Shown: piece after piece, positions 1 to 6,434 of the stretch
Layout: each line of letters opens with the position of its first letter
Position numbering within the stretch: the stretch's first letter is position 1
From: CAZVRZ01 sp964629965
GTDB taxonomy: Bacteria > Chloroflexota > Anaerolineae > Anaerolineales > UBA4823
Length of the DNA: 7,931 bases
NCBI GenBank assembly: GCA_964629965.1
Contig: CAZVRZ010000205.1
Coordinates: forward strand, 1-7,931
Reading direction: 5' to 3'
Program-made: the position numbers and the translations under genes
Notes under the pieces: generated by a model
Database searches by the model: none
Told to the model about the DNA's origin: nothing
Seen by the model: only the letters and a program-made list of their open reading frames with translations

Positions 1-889
1 CGCAGGATGAAGCGCGGGTCTTCTCCGGCATACAGCATCTTGGCCAGCCAATACAAGGCCGCGTCCGGATCGGAGCCGCGCACCGATTTGATGAAGGCTG
101 AAACGGTATCATAATGGGCATCGCCGTCTTTGTCATAGAGCACTGCCCGACGCTGGATCGAATCCTGGGCGACCTGCAAGGTGATGTGGATGACACCATC
201 TGCATCGGGCGCAGTGCTTTCCACAGCGAGCTCAAGGGCATTCAGGGCGTTGCGGGCGTCGCCGGTGGCAACCAGGATGATGTGCTGCATGGCGTCTTCA
301 TCCACCACGATCTTGCGCTCGCCAAAACCGCGCTCGGGGTCGCTGAGAGCGTTCTCCAAGATGCGGCGCTGGGCGGCGTGGCTCAACAGGCGTAGTTGAA
401 AAACTCGCGAGCGCGAGACCACGCACTGATCACATCGAAATACGGGTTCTCGGTGGTGGCGCCGATCAGGGTGAAGGTGCCGTTCTCCACATGCGGCAGG
501 AGGGCATCTTGCTGGGCTTTGTTCCAGCGGTGCACCTCGTCCACAAACAGCACCGTACGGAGGTTGTACAGCCTGCGCCGCTCCAGGGCTTTCTCAATCA
601 CCTCGCGCAGCTCGGCCTTCCCCGCCAGCACGGCCGAGAGCGTCTCAAAATGCGATTTGGTGGTGTTGGCAATGACCATCGCCAGGGTGGTCTTGCCCGT
701 ACCCGGCGGGCCCCAGAGGAGTATGGAGGAGAACAGCCGGTCGGCTTCGATGGCGCGGCGGAGGAGTTTGCCCTCCCCGAGGATGTGCTCCTGGCCGATG
801 TGTTCGTCCAGGGTGCGCGGGCGCATGCGCGCGGCGAGAGGCGCTTCCGCTTTCATCCGGTCGTTCATGGCGTGAGTGAAGAGATCCAT
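1..889 (-). pseudogene. rarA: rarA (mgsA) replication-associated recombination ATPase, frameshifted, runs off the left edge
   Basis: RarA/MgsA is an AAA+ ATPase related to clamp loaders that acts at stalled replication forks. The start is ATG at 889 (MDLFTHA); the upstream in-frame ATG at 943 would add 18 low-complexity residues and overlap the promoter. Walker A (GPPGTGKT) is at residues 60-67, Walker B (TVLFVDEVHR) at about 112-121, and a sensor-1 stretch (LIGATTENPYF) follows. Near position 421 one base is missing: the frame ends in ...ISAW and stops at 383. Inserting one C restores ISALVSRSRVFQL and then an open frame through the typical RGSDPDAALYWLAKMLYAGE to position 1. As given, the protein lacks its arginine-finger region, the rest of the lid and the C-terminal oligomerisation domain. 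The missing base is not in a homopolymer, so it could be a true mutation, but this is draft sequence and an error is possible. Identification is firm; inactivation is uncertain. Confidence 0.9.
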
Positions 890-895
890 GCAAAG

Positions 896-924
896 ATTAT
901 AACGCCGGGCAGGGGGAGGGGCAA
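896..924 (-). promoter_or_regulatory. Promoter of rarA, probably leaderless
   Basis: On the minus strand a perfect TATAAT (896-901) lies 6 nt before the ATG at 889. A TTGCCC hexamer (919-924), matching TTGACA at four of six positions, sits 17 nt upstream. A start site about 7 nt after the -10 box would fall on or next to the ATG, so the mRNA would have little or no 5' leader. No Shine-Dalgarno sequence is present. Seen: boxes and spacing. Inferred: leaderless start. Confidence 0.6.
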
Positions 925-928
925 GGAG

Positions 929-934
929 TATAAT
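929..934 (+). promoter_or_regulatory. -10 box of the zinc-ribbon-like gene, probably leaderless
   Basis: A perfect TATAAT lies 7 nt upstream of the ATG at 942, on the opposite strand from the rarA promoter and within the same 52-bp divergent region. No good -35 hexamer is visible at 16-18 nt, and there is no Shine-Dalgarno sequence between the box and the ATG. Transcription would begin at about the start codon. Confidence 0.5.
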
Positions 935-941
935 TGCAATC

Positions 942-1436
942 ATGAAAACTGGGAAACCTCACTTTGGCGAGAGGCCACCTCAGAATAACTTTGTTCTCAA
1001 TCCCTACCCGGATATGCGCGTTTCAAGCTGTCCCTTTTGTGGGCAAAAAACAGGACAAAGGAAACTCCCATTGCTAATTCATATTGCTCCAATGCATTTA
1101 ATCGCGCTAAATTATACCTGCCGTTACTGCCAGGCATGTGATTTATTGATCGCTCACAAACACGAAATTGAGTATTTGTTGACCGGTTTGTTCAGCCAGA
1201 CCCACCCGGATGTGGTAGGAAATGAGTATTTAGTTATGGGAACGGTAGAGAAAAGAGCGTGGCGCGAAGGTTTACAGAAACCAAAATCCGTAGCAGAAAT
1301 GCTGCCGTACGCCAGCGACTTTGCAAACTATTACAAGGAATTGCGTGCAACGGGCACTGGCTGGTACCCTGCGGGTCAGGAGCCGCCCATCATGGAGCCT
1401 CCAGTGTCGCAAGAGTGGGTGAAATCAACCGGATAA
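942..1436 (+). CDS. Conserved hypothetical protein with zinc-ribbon-like cysteines
   Basis: A 164-residue cytoplasmic protein of unknown function, with no signal peptide or membrane segment. The visible motif is C30-x2-C33 followed by C60-x2-C63-x2-C66 (CPFC ... CRYCQAC), spaced like a zinc ribbon. The motif is embedded in basic and hydrophobic stretches (KTGQRKLPLLIHI, DLLIAHKHEIEYLL). The tail is proline-rich (EPPIMEPPVSQEW). I recall similar unnamed proteins in Chloroflexota, but cannot name a family or function. It is transcribed divergently from rarA across 52 bp, so the two promoters may influence each other. The coding sequence looks more AT-rich than rarA, which may point to a different origin. 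The start at 942 is supported by the TATAAT box 7 nt upstream. Its 3' end overlaps a possible small minus-strand ORF by 61 bp. Confidence 0.8.
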   Translation: MKTGKPHFGERPPQNNFVLNPYPDMRVSSCPFCGQKTGQRKLPLLIHIAPMHLIALNYTCRYCQACDLLIAHKHEIEYLLTGLFSQTHPDVVGNEYLVMGTVEKRAWREGLQKPKSVAEMLPYASDFANYYKELRATGTGWYPAGQEPPIMEPPVSQEWVKSTG

Positions 1437-1552
1437 ACTTTTCGGCCTTCACTCATCTTTTTCGCTTCTTCGAATGGTGCGCCCATCTGGCCTGCCCGCC
1501 AGATCAGGCACATCACCTGGTGGGCAGCGGTTTTGAGTGTCTGGTCATTCAT
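1376..1552 (-). CDS. Possible small 58-residue ORF coupled to the SWIM gene
   Basis: The ORF starts at ATG 1552 (MNDQTLKTAAHQV), 8 bp before the end of the SWIM stop codon in a different frame (ATGAATGA arrangement), as in translationally coupled genes. A weak Shine-Dalgarno-like AAAGAAG (1559-1565) lies 6 nt upstream. The peptide looks soluble and mildly basic, with mostly ordinary codons; its end (GGSMMGGS) is less convincing and runs 61 bp antisense into the zinc-ribbon-like gene. No family is recognised. It could be a third operon product, a remnant of an older SWIM C-terminus, or chance. Support is arrangement and composition only. Confidence 0.35.
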   Translation of the reverse strand: MNDQTLKTAAHQVMCLIWRAGQMGAPFEEAKKMSEGRKVYPVDFTHSCDTGGSMMGGS

Positions 1553-2447
1553 CTTGCACTTCTTTGCCAGAATCTGCATAAGCCGCATCTTGTGCAGCCT
1601 GGCTGATCTTATAATACACCGAGCGCAGCAGAGATTGTGCACCAGGAGCGGGCACAAAAGCAGGATCACCTAGGCGCTTGAGCAACGGCATCTCGATAGT
1701 TGGTGGGCGAATGGCAACCGCGAAATCGTCTATAGACTGCTCTAATTCCCAGAAATGTCCCAATGTTTCTTCAAGCGGGGTGACGATTTCGGGGTCTTCT
1801 GCATCTTCATCTTCATCATCAACGGCCTCTTGCCCGGCGCGGCGCTGGCGCAATCCCTGTAAGACTTGTTCCTGCGTGCGTCCACGCAGGCGGAAAAGCA
1901 AGAAAGGGTCATCATCAAAGCGTTCACCCAGGATGTAATGCGTGGCGGCGACGTGTTTGCACGGGTTGGCGTAATCGGGGCAGGAGCAGTCGGTAGTCAG
2001 ATCGCCACGTTTCGTCGGGAACAGGCTGAACCCGGCGGACTTGAAGGCTTCTTCGATATCCTGCGGCATTTCGCCAGCCAGCAATTGGGCGGTAAATAGC
2101 GCTTGTTCCGCCAGAGCGTCCATCACCTTTTCCCACTGGGCATCGGTCAGTGGGGCGATCAGGATCGTGATCTTGTAGGGCGTGCGGCGCGAACCTTGCA
2201 CGCGCGCCGCCACCCCGGTTTTCGTCTCCTCGATGGAGAGTACCTGCCCTTTACGAGCATAGCTGCGCCCGCGCGACAAGCGCCCGGAGTCAACCAATCG
2301 TTCCAGCGCATCGATCCAGCGTTCGGCCCACCAATTTTTGGCAAAGGTTCCGCGCTGGCTGCGCGCCTTGATGCCATCTTCCGTCGCGATCGGTTTCGTG
2401 GGTGAGAAATCGGCGTAGTAACTGTAGGCATTTTTTCGACGCGCCAT
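1545..2447 (-). CDS. SWIM zinc-finger protein, partner of the SNF2 helicase
   Basis: A 300-residue protein. The SWIM motif CxC-x6-CxH is complete: C154, C156, C163 and H165 (CSCPDYANPCKH), predicted to bind zinc and contact DNA or protein. The N-terminal part (TFAKNWWAERWIDALE, then GRSYARKGQVLSIE) is typical of bacterial SWIM proteins found beside SNF2 ATPases. An acidic patch (DDEDEDAEDPE, about 210-220) separates the motif from a C-terminal helical region. The ATG at 2447 follows the helicase TGA by one base and has a strong Shine-Dalgarno sequence, so the two genes form an operon and are probably translationally coupled. Its likely role is an accessory subunit that targets or regulates the helicase; this is inference from context. 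The exact cellular process is unknown. Confidence 0.9.
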   Translation of the reverse strand: MARRKNAYSYYADFSPTKPIATEDGIKARSQRGTFAKNWWAERWIDALERLVDSGRLSRGRSYARKGQVLSIEETKTGVAARVQGSRRTPYKITILIAPLTDAQWEKVMDALAEQALFTAQLLAGEMPQDIEEAFKSAGFSLFPTKRGDLTTDCSCPDYANPCKHVAATHYILGERFDDDPFLLFRLRGRTQEQVLQGLRQRRAGQEAVDDEDEDAEDPEIVTPLEETLGHFWELEQSIDDFAVAIRPPTIEMPLLKRLGDPAFVPAPGAQSLLRSVYYKISQAAQDAAYADSGKEVQDE

Positions 2448-2448
2448 C

Positions 2449-5400
2449 TCACTCTCTCCTCAACTGCACCAACTTTTTCAATTCTGCCGTGTTCAACTCC
2501 GTTAGCCACTGCTCACCGCTGCCTACCACAGCTTGCGCCAAACCTTTCTTGCTCTCAATCATATCGTCAATCATCTCCTCCAGCGTGCCGGTTGTGACGA
2601 ATTTGTGTACCTGCACATTGCGCTTTTGCCCGATGCGGAAGGCGCGGTCGGTGGCCTGATCCTCGACGGCGGGATTCCACCAGCGGTCAAAGTGGAAGAC
2701 ATGGTTGGCGCGGGTGAGATTCAGCCCTGTACCGCCCGCTTTGAGCGAGAGGATGAAAACTGGTGGGGCGTGCTCATCCTCCTGGAAGCGTTTTACCATT
2801 GTGTCGCGGGTTTTGGCAGGGGTGCCGCCGTGTAAGAATTGGGTGGCTGTTCCCATTGTGTAATGTAGATAATTGGTCAACAGTTCGCCCATCTCGGCAA
2901 ATTGGGTGAAGATCAATGCCCGGTCGCCCTCAGCCAAAATTTCCTCCAGCAACTCAGCCAACCGTTCGAGCTTGCCGCTCCGCCCGGCGAGTGTAACCGA
3001 AGCGCCGTCGCTGCCCTTGCCAGCCTGGTGCAAATACTGCACCGGATGATTGCAAATCTGCTTGAGCTGCATCAGCATTGAAAGCACCAGCCCGCGGCGC
3101 TCGATGCCCTCTTTCTCCTCGATCTGCTTCATCACATCTTGTACTACGGCCTCATAAAGTGTGGCTTGTTCCTCGCTCAGAGTGCAGTAAACCTTCGTTT
3201 CCACTTTTTCGGGCAAATCCTGGATCACGCGCGGGTCGGTTTTGACACGGCGTAAAATGAACGGGGTTGTCAACTGCCTCAAACGTTTGATGGCATTCTC
3301 ATCGTGATAACGCTCGATGGGGATGGCAAACTCACTGCGGAACTTCGTACGCGCTCCCAGGTAGCCGGGGTTCAAGAAATGCATGATCGACCACAACTCC
3401 GACAGGCGGTTCTCCACCGGTGTGCCGGTCAGCGCCAGGCGAAACTGGGCCGGGAATTTGCGAATGGCCTGGGTTTGTTTAGCATCAGGGTTCTTGATGT
3501 TTTGCGCTTCGTCAAGGATCACCCACAGCCAAGCGATGGCCTGCATCATTTCGGCATCCAGGCGGGCCAGCGGGTAGCTGGTGAGGACGATGTCGTGAGA
3601 TTGGGCCATTTGGATGAATTCTTCGCCGCGCAGTCGGCCTGCACCGCGGTGGACGAAGGCTCGCAGAGACGGCGCAAAACGTTGAATTTCACGTTCCCAA
3701 TTCGTAACAACCGAGGTGGGGCAGACCAACAGCGTAGGGGCTGGTAATTCCCCCAGTAACTCCTTTTCTCGCAGGAGCAGCGCAATCGTTTGTATGGTCT
3801 TTCCCAAGCCCATGTCGTCGGCCAGGCAGGCCCCCAGCCCCCAACGGCGGAAGAAGCTCAACCAGGAATAGCCATATAGCTGGTAGGGGCGCAGTTGAGC
3901 ATTCAGCCCCGTCGGTTGCAAAAGCTGTTCCAGGCGGTCGGTCTGATCGAATTTTTGCAGCCATTCGGCGATCCAATCATCGGCGGCAACACCGTGGACC
4001 GGCAAGCCGCCCTGGGCCGTCTGCCCGCCCAGACCGTATTGCATAGCTTCCAGGAGGCCCATCTCCCCCTCGATTGGCTGCTTATCCCAAAAGCGGATGG
4101 CGGCCTCGATCTGGTCGGAATCGAGCTGTACCCACTGGCCGCGTACCTGCACCAACGGGGTTTTGAGTTTTGCCAATGCGCGAAATTCATCTTCGGTCAG
4201 GGTCGTTTCGCCCAACGACATCTGCCACTGATAGGCAACCAAATTTTCGAACGTCATCTTTCCCCCGACGACAACATCTTTTCCTTGTTTTTGCTTTTTC
4301 TCCATTTTCAGGCGCACGCCCAGCCGCGCCCCCGGTTTGTTCCACCAGGGTGGAATGAGCACCCCAAACCCAGCTCCTTCCAGAAGCGGAGCGGTCTCGC
4401 GCAGGAAGGTGTAGGCTCCCTGCGTATCAAGCGTCAGTTGGTCGGGGCGCTTGTTTTTCAGGCTCTCCGTCATCGGCGGGAACAGGCGCGCGGCGTAGCC
4501 CAGCCCAGCCAGCAGCTTCTCTTGTGGCTGCTCGAAGCGGTGGCCCAGCGCGGTGAGCACACTGCCGGTCTTTTTCCAAACATCGCCTGCTGAAATCAGC
4601 AGACTGGGATCATCACGCGCTTGCAGCAGGTAATACAGTTCCCAATCGGTTGTTTTGGTTTGTTGAGCGGGAGCTTCGAGACGGAAGGCTATGCGGAAGG
4701 CAACATCGCCGGCGACGTTTAAGTTACGCATCCACAAGCGATGGCTGTTCGCAAGAACCTGAGATTGAGTGGGGGAAGTTTTAACGATGGGATCATCGTC
4801 AAAGAGCGCCTCCAGCCATCGATGAACAGGAGCGTTATCGTAGCGCGAAAAGCGCGGAGCAGAAGTGCGCGCCCATTGGCGGGCACACGCATCGCAGGTG
4901 GTGTTGAGAAAGCTGGTCAGGAGAGAGCGCGGGGAAAGGTGGTCAGCGGTAGACATTGCAGCCGCAGAACGGCAAACTGGCGGCATAGCTGCTTCGAGAT
5001 GCGCCAAGCGTGGGCTGTCTTTGGGGGCATCGAGGATGGGCAACCAACGGGCGTGGAAGGTCTTTCCCGCGAGATCAACAGGAACCAGGATCGGAACCAG
5101 TTTTTGTGCTGCCAGGGTTTCCAAGGCCAGGGCGGCGGCGCGGCTCCAGAAGANNNNNNNNNNGGGTATCAGTTCCCAGAACGAACTGCACGTTCTCGGC
5201 GTCCAATTCGGGTAAATTCACCAACAGCGGTAACGCCTCCGCCGGCGGCAACCATAAACCATTAATCACCCACGGAGCCAGGAAGGGCGATGTATCGGTA
5301 TCCAGCTCCCAATTATGAATCAGGCCTGGCGAGGGAAGCGGGCCGGTACGGGTGGTGGGCAGGCGCAACGTAATGGTACTTTTGTCGCAGCCCTTGCGGC

Positions 5401-5584
5401 CCAGGATCATCTCTACAGGTAGGAGCGGCGTGCAGAAGGGGTGCTCTTTGGGCTTCGGGTTAGCAGCAATCCGCCCGCGCTGCCAGATGGGCGCCGGGCC
5501 TTCAGTTGTCTCAGCCCAAAAAAGTACGCCGCCAGTTTCAGTGGGTAAGTGAGGGGCCTGCCAATGAGCATGAAGTACCAGCAT
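2449..5584 (-). CDS. SNF2-family DNA-dependent ATPase/helicase, interrupted by an assembly gap
   Basis: A SWI2/SNF2 motor of about 1,045 residues: about 140 before the ten-N gap and about 900 after it. The start is ATG 5584 (MLVLHAHWQ), usual for this bacterial subfamily. The sequence after the gap begins FWSRAAALAL, the expected continuation. Reading must change frame across the gap, so its true length should be a multiple of three, not ten. The N-terminal half is the SNF2-associated region of bacterial homologues. Counting residues from position 5124, motor motifs are: LRPYQLYGYSWL (411-422), motif I DDMGLGKT (436-443), motif II DEAQ (539-542), motif III TGTPVENR (566-573), RALIFTQF (735-742), SLKAGGTGLNLT (793-804) and motif VI DQATDRAFRIGQ (822-833). 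All catalytic motifs look intact. It probably remodels or translocates on DNA-protein complexes together with the SWIM protein; the substrate is unknown. Confidence 0.93.
2454..2461 (-). promoter_or_regulatory. Ribosome binding site of the SWIM gene
   Basis: GAGGAGAG lies 6 nt before the ATG at 2447 and inside the last codons of the helicase gene. It is the strongest Shine-Dalgarno sequence in the window and fixes the SWIM start. It contrasts with the leaderless-looking starts of both rarA copies and of the zinc-ribbon-like gene. Confidence 0.75.
5154..5163. other. Assembly gap of ten Ns inside the helicase gene
   Basis: Ten Ns separate ...FVLGTDT from FWSRAAALAL on the minus strand. The flanks read in different frames, so the true missing length is probably 9, 12 or another multiple of three. 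Related proteins I recall have only a few residues here. It marks draft-quality sequence. Confidence 0.95.
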
Positions 5585-5597
5585 CGGATTATCCGAT
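5583..5597. repeat. 15-bp perfect palindrome overlapping the helicase start codon
   Basis: ATCGGATTATCCGAT has 7-bp arms around a single central T. It covers part of the helicase ATG (5582-5584) and the stop codon of the mini-ORF upstream. It could be an operator or an mRNA hairpin that masks the start. No other copy was noticed in the window. Confidence 0.5.
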
Positions 5598-5663
5598 TGC
5601 CCGATTTTGTGGAATAGGCGCCTGGTTGTCTATTTGACTTTTCTTGTTTCGCTTGCGGGTCAT
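5589..5663 (-). CDS. Possible 24-codon mini-ORF before the helicase gene
   Basis: ATG 5663 opens a very basic, hydrophilic peptide (MTRKRNKKSQIDNQ..., 24 residues) that ends in TAA four bases before the helicase ATG. A weak AAGG lies about 10 nt upstream. It could be a leader peptide coupled to the helicase, the remaining N-terminus of a gene lost in a rearrangement, or chance. It lies in the otherwise unassigned stretch between the truncated rarA copy and the helicase gene. Confidence 0.2.
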   Translation of the reverse strand: MTRKRNKKSQIDNQAPIPQNRAIG

Positions 5664-5679
5664 ATCGGCAAAACCTTGG

Positions 5680-6054
5680 TCAATTCAGTGTTTGAAGAAC
5701 ATCCTTCACGAACAGGACTGTTCTCGTCTGATACAGCTTGCGCCGCTCCAGGGCCTTCTCGATCACCTGGCGCAAATCCGCCTTGCCGGCCAGCACGGCG
5801 GAAAGGGTCACGAAATGCGACTTGGTGGTATTGGCAATGACCATGGCCAGGGTGGTCTTGCCGGTGCCGGGCGGGCCCCACAGGATGATGGAGGCAAACA
5901 GCCGGTCGGCTTCGATGGCACGGCGCAGGAGTTTGCCGGGGCCGAGGATGTGCTCCTGGCCGATGTACTCGTCCAGGTTGCGCCGGCGCATGCGGGCAGC
6001 GAGGGGGGCTTCGCTGCGCAGGCGGTTTTCGTGGGCGTGGGTGAAGAGGTCCAT
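5680..6054 (-). pseudogene. Second rarA copy, truncated after its N-terminal AAA+ part
   Basis: The first 116 codons from ATG 6054 (MDLFTHAHENRL) align without gaps to the other rarA copy in this window. I count 18 differences in 116 residues, about 84% identity. Walker A GPPGTGKT is intact at residues 60-67. Homology stops after TVLFV at 5707, inside Walker B, before the catalytic Asp-Glu. Eight unrelated residues (KDVLQTLN) and a stop at 5680 follow. Walker B, sensor 1, arginine finger, lid and C-terminal domain are all absent, so ATPase function should be lost. The divergence shows a paralogue or an acquired copy, not an assembly duplicate. Its start and promoter look intact, so transcription could continue into the helicase operon 95 bp downstream. 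Confidence 0.85.
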
Positions 6055-6060
6055 AAGCAC

Positions 6061-6066
6061 ATTATA
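6061..6066 (-). promoter_or_regulatory. -10 box of the truncated rarA copy
   Basis: A perfect TATAAT on the minus strand ends 6 nt before the ATG at 6054, the same geometry as the rarA copy at 889. No clear -35 box is seen at 16-18 nt, where the palindromic element begins. With the target gene truncated, this promoter may now serve the mini-ORF and the helicase-SWIM genes downstream. Confidence 0.5.
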
Positions 6067-6075
6067 CACTTGTCG

Positions 6076-6138
6076 GGGCGAAGCATTTGCCGGAACAATT
6101 TACTTGCTCCAATCGGGTCAACAGCAAATGCTTCGCCC
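6076..6138. repeat. Palindromic element with perfect 15-bp arms
   Basis: GGGCGAAGCATTTGC (6076-6090) is matched exactly by its reverse complement GCAAATGCTTCGCCC (6124-6138) around a 33-bp centre. Arms of this 'GGGCGAAGCATTTGC' kind recur as short interspersed repeats in Chloroflexota and cyanobacterial genomes, as far as I recall. It begins 9 bp upstream of the truncated rarA copy's -10 box. It could be a non-autonomous mobile repeat or a transcript hairpin. There is no T-tract, so a classical terminator is unlikely. Confidence 0.75.
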
Positions 6139-6181
6139 TTACTCTTGCCGGTTTCTGGCTTGCGTTGGCGGGCTTTTTGGT

Positions 6182-6196
6182 TGTACACTGTTTACA
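6182..6196. promoter_or_regulatory. Imperfect dyad, possible operator
   Basis: TGTACACTGTTTACA is a near-palindrome, with 12 of its 15 positions agreeing with the reverse complement. It lies about 100 bp upstream of the putative promoter of the disrupted lipoprotein gene. The form resembles a repressor site, but no regulator is visible nearby. The rest of 6139-6290 shows nothing assignable. Confidence 0.2.
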
Positions 6197-6294
6197 GTTT
6201 TGCTTGCAGGAAGGCGTTTTTAAACTTGCAATGTGCCATAAACCCCAATTGGCCAGGTATATTGCCTGAGGCGGCCCAAGTGAGCACAGCCCGC

Positions 6295-6323
6295 TTGTTC
6301 AACTGAGAGCTTGTCAATATACT
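6295..6323 (+). promoter_or_regulatory. Putative promoter of the lipoprotein gene
   Basis: TTGTTC (6295-6300) and TATACT (6318-6323) are separated by exactly 17 nt, 19 nt before the ATG at 6343. The -10 box matches consensus at five of six positions; the -35 box is weak. The predicted start would fall very close to the Shine-Dalgarno region (GAAAGGG, 6329-6335), which lowers confidence. Confidence 0.35.
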
Positions 6324-6351
6324 TCAGAGAAAGGGTTTTGTAATGAAACAA

Positions 6352-6355
6352 ACTA
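6352..6355. repeat. Left target-site duplication (ACTA)
   Basis: ACTA directly precedes the left terminal inverted repeat and is repeated at 7829-7832 just after the right one. Removing one copy restores the lipoprotein reading frame, which supports a genuine 4-bp duplication. Confidence 0.8.
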
Positions 6356-6368
6356 ACTTGACTTTAGA
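6356..6368 (+). repeat. Left terminal inverted repeat
   Basis: ACTTGACTTTAGA matches the reverse complement of 7816-7828 at 12 of 13 positions (C/G mismatch at position 7). Similarity ends sharply after 13 bp. Confidence 0.75.
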
Positions 6369-6434
6369 AATGTGAACTACGCGCCAAGAGGCGCTTGAAC
6401 CTTACCAATCAATACAGTAGATCAAAAACCAGCT

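Noticed and set aside
890..943. rarA start at ATG 943
   Set aside because: It would include the TATAAT box, and the 18 extra residues are unlike RarA. The paralogue starts at the equivalent MDLFTHA.
396..988. Long plus-strand ORFs opposite rarA, and similar ones opposite the helicase and transposase genes
   Set aside because: They are antisense shadows of GC-rich coding sequence with arginine- and serine-rich low-complexity products.
1485..1504. Hairpin ATCTGGC-CTGCCC-GCCAGAT as a terminator between convergent genes
   Set aside because: The 7-bp stem has no T-tract on either strand and lies inside the possible small ORF.
1376..1669. Longer 97-residue version of the small ORF
   Set aside because: The part before the ATG at 1552 is an out-of-frame reading of the SWIM gene.
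2449..5124. Helicase gene starting at TTG 5124
   Set aside because: The frame is open upstream to the gap with expected helicase sequence (FWSRAAALA), and the true N-terminus lies beyond the gap at 5584.
5588..5593. GATAAT as a leaderless promoter of the helicase
   Set aside because: It lies only 3 nt before the ATG, has no -35 box, and is part of a palindrome.
545..6054. The duplicated rarA as an assembly artefact
   Set aside because: The copies differ at about one residue in six and have different upstream sequences, so they are not the same locus assembled twice. A chimeric join at 5707 is still possible.
6381..6394. GCGCC-AAGA-GGCGC hairpin as the transposase terminator
   Set aside because: The stem is only 5 bp with no T-run after it on the minus strand; left as a minor element feature.
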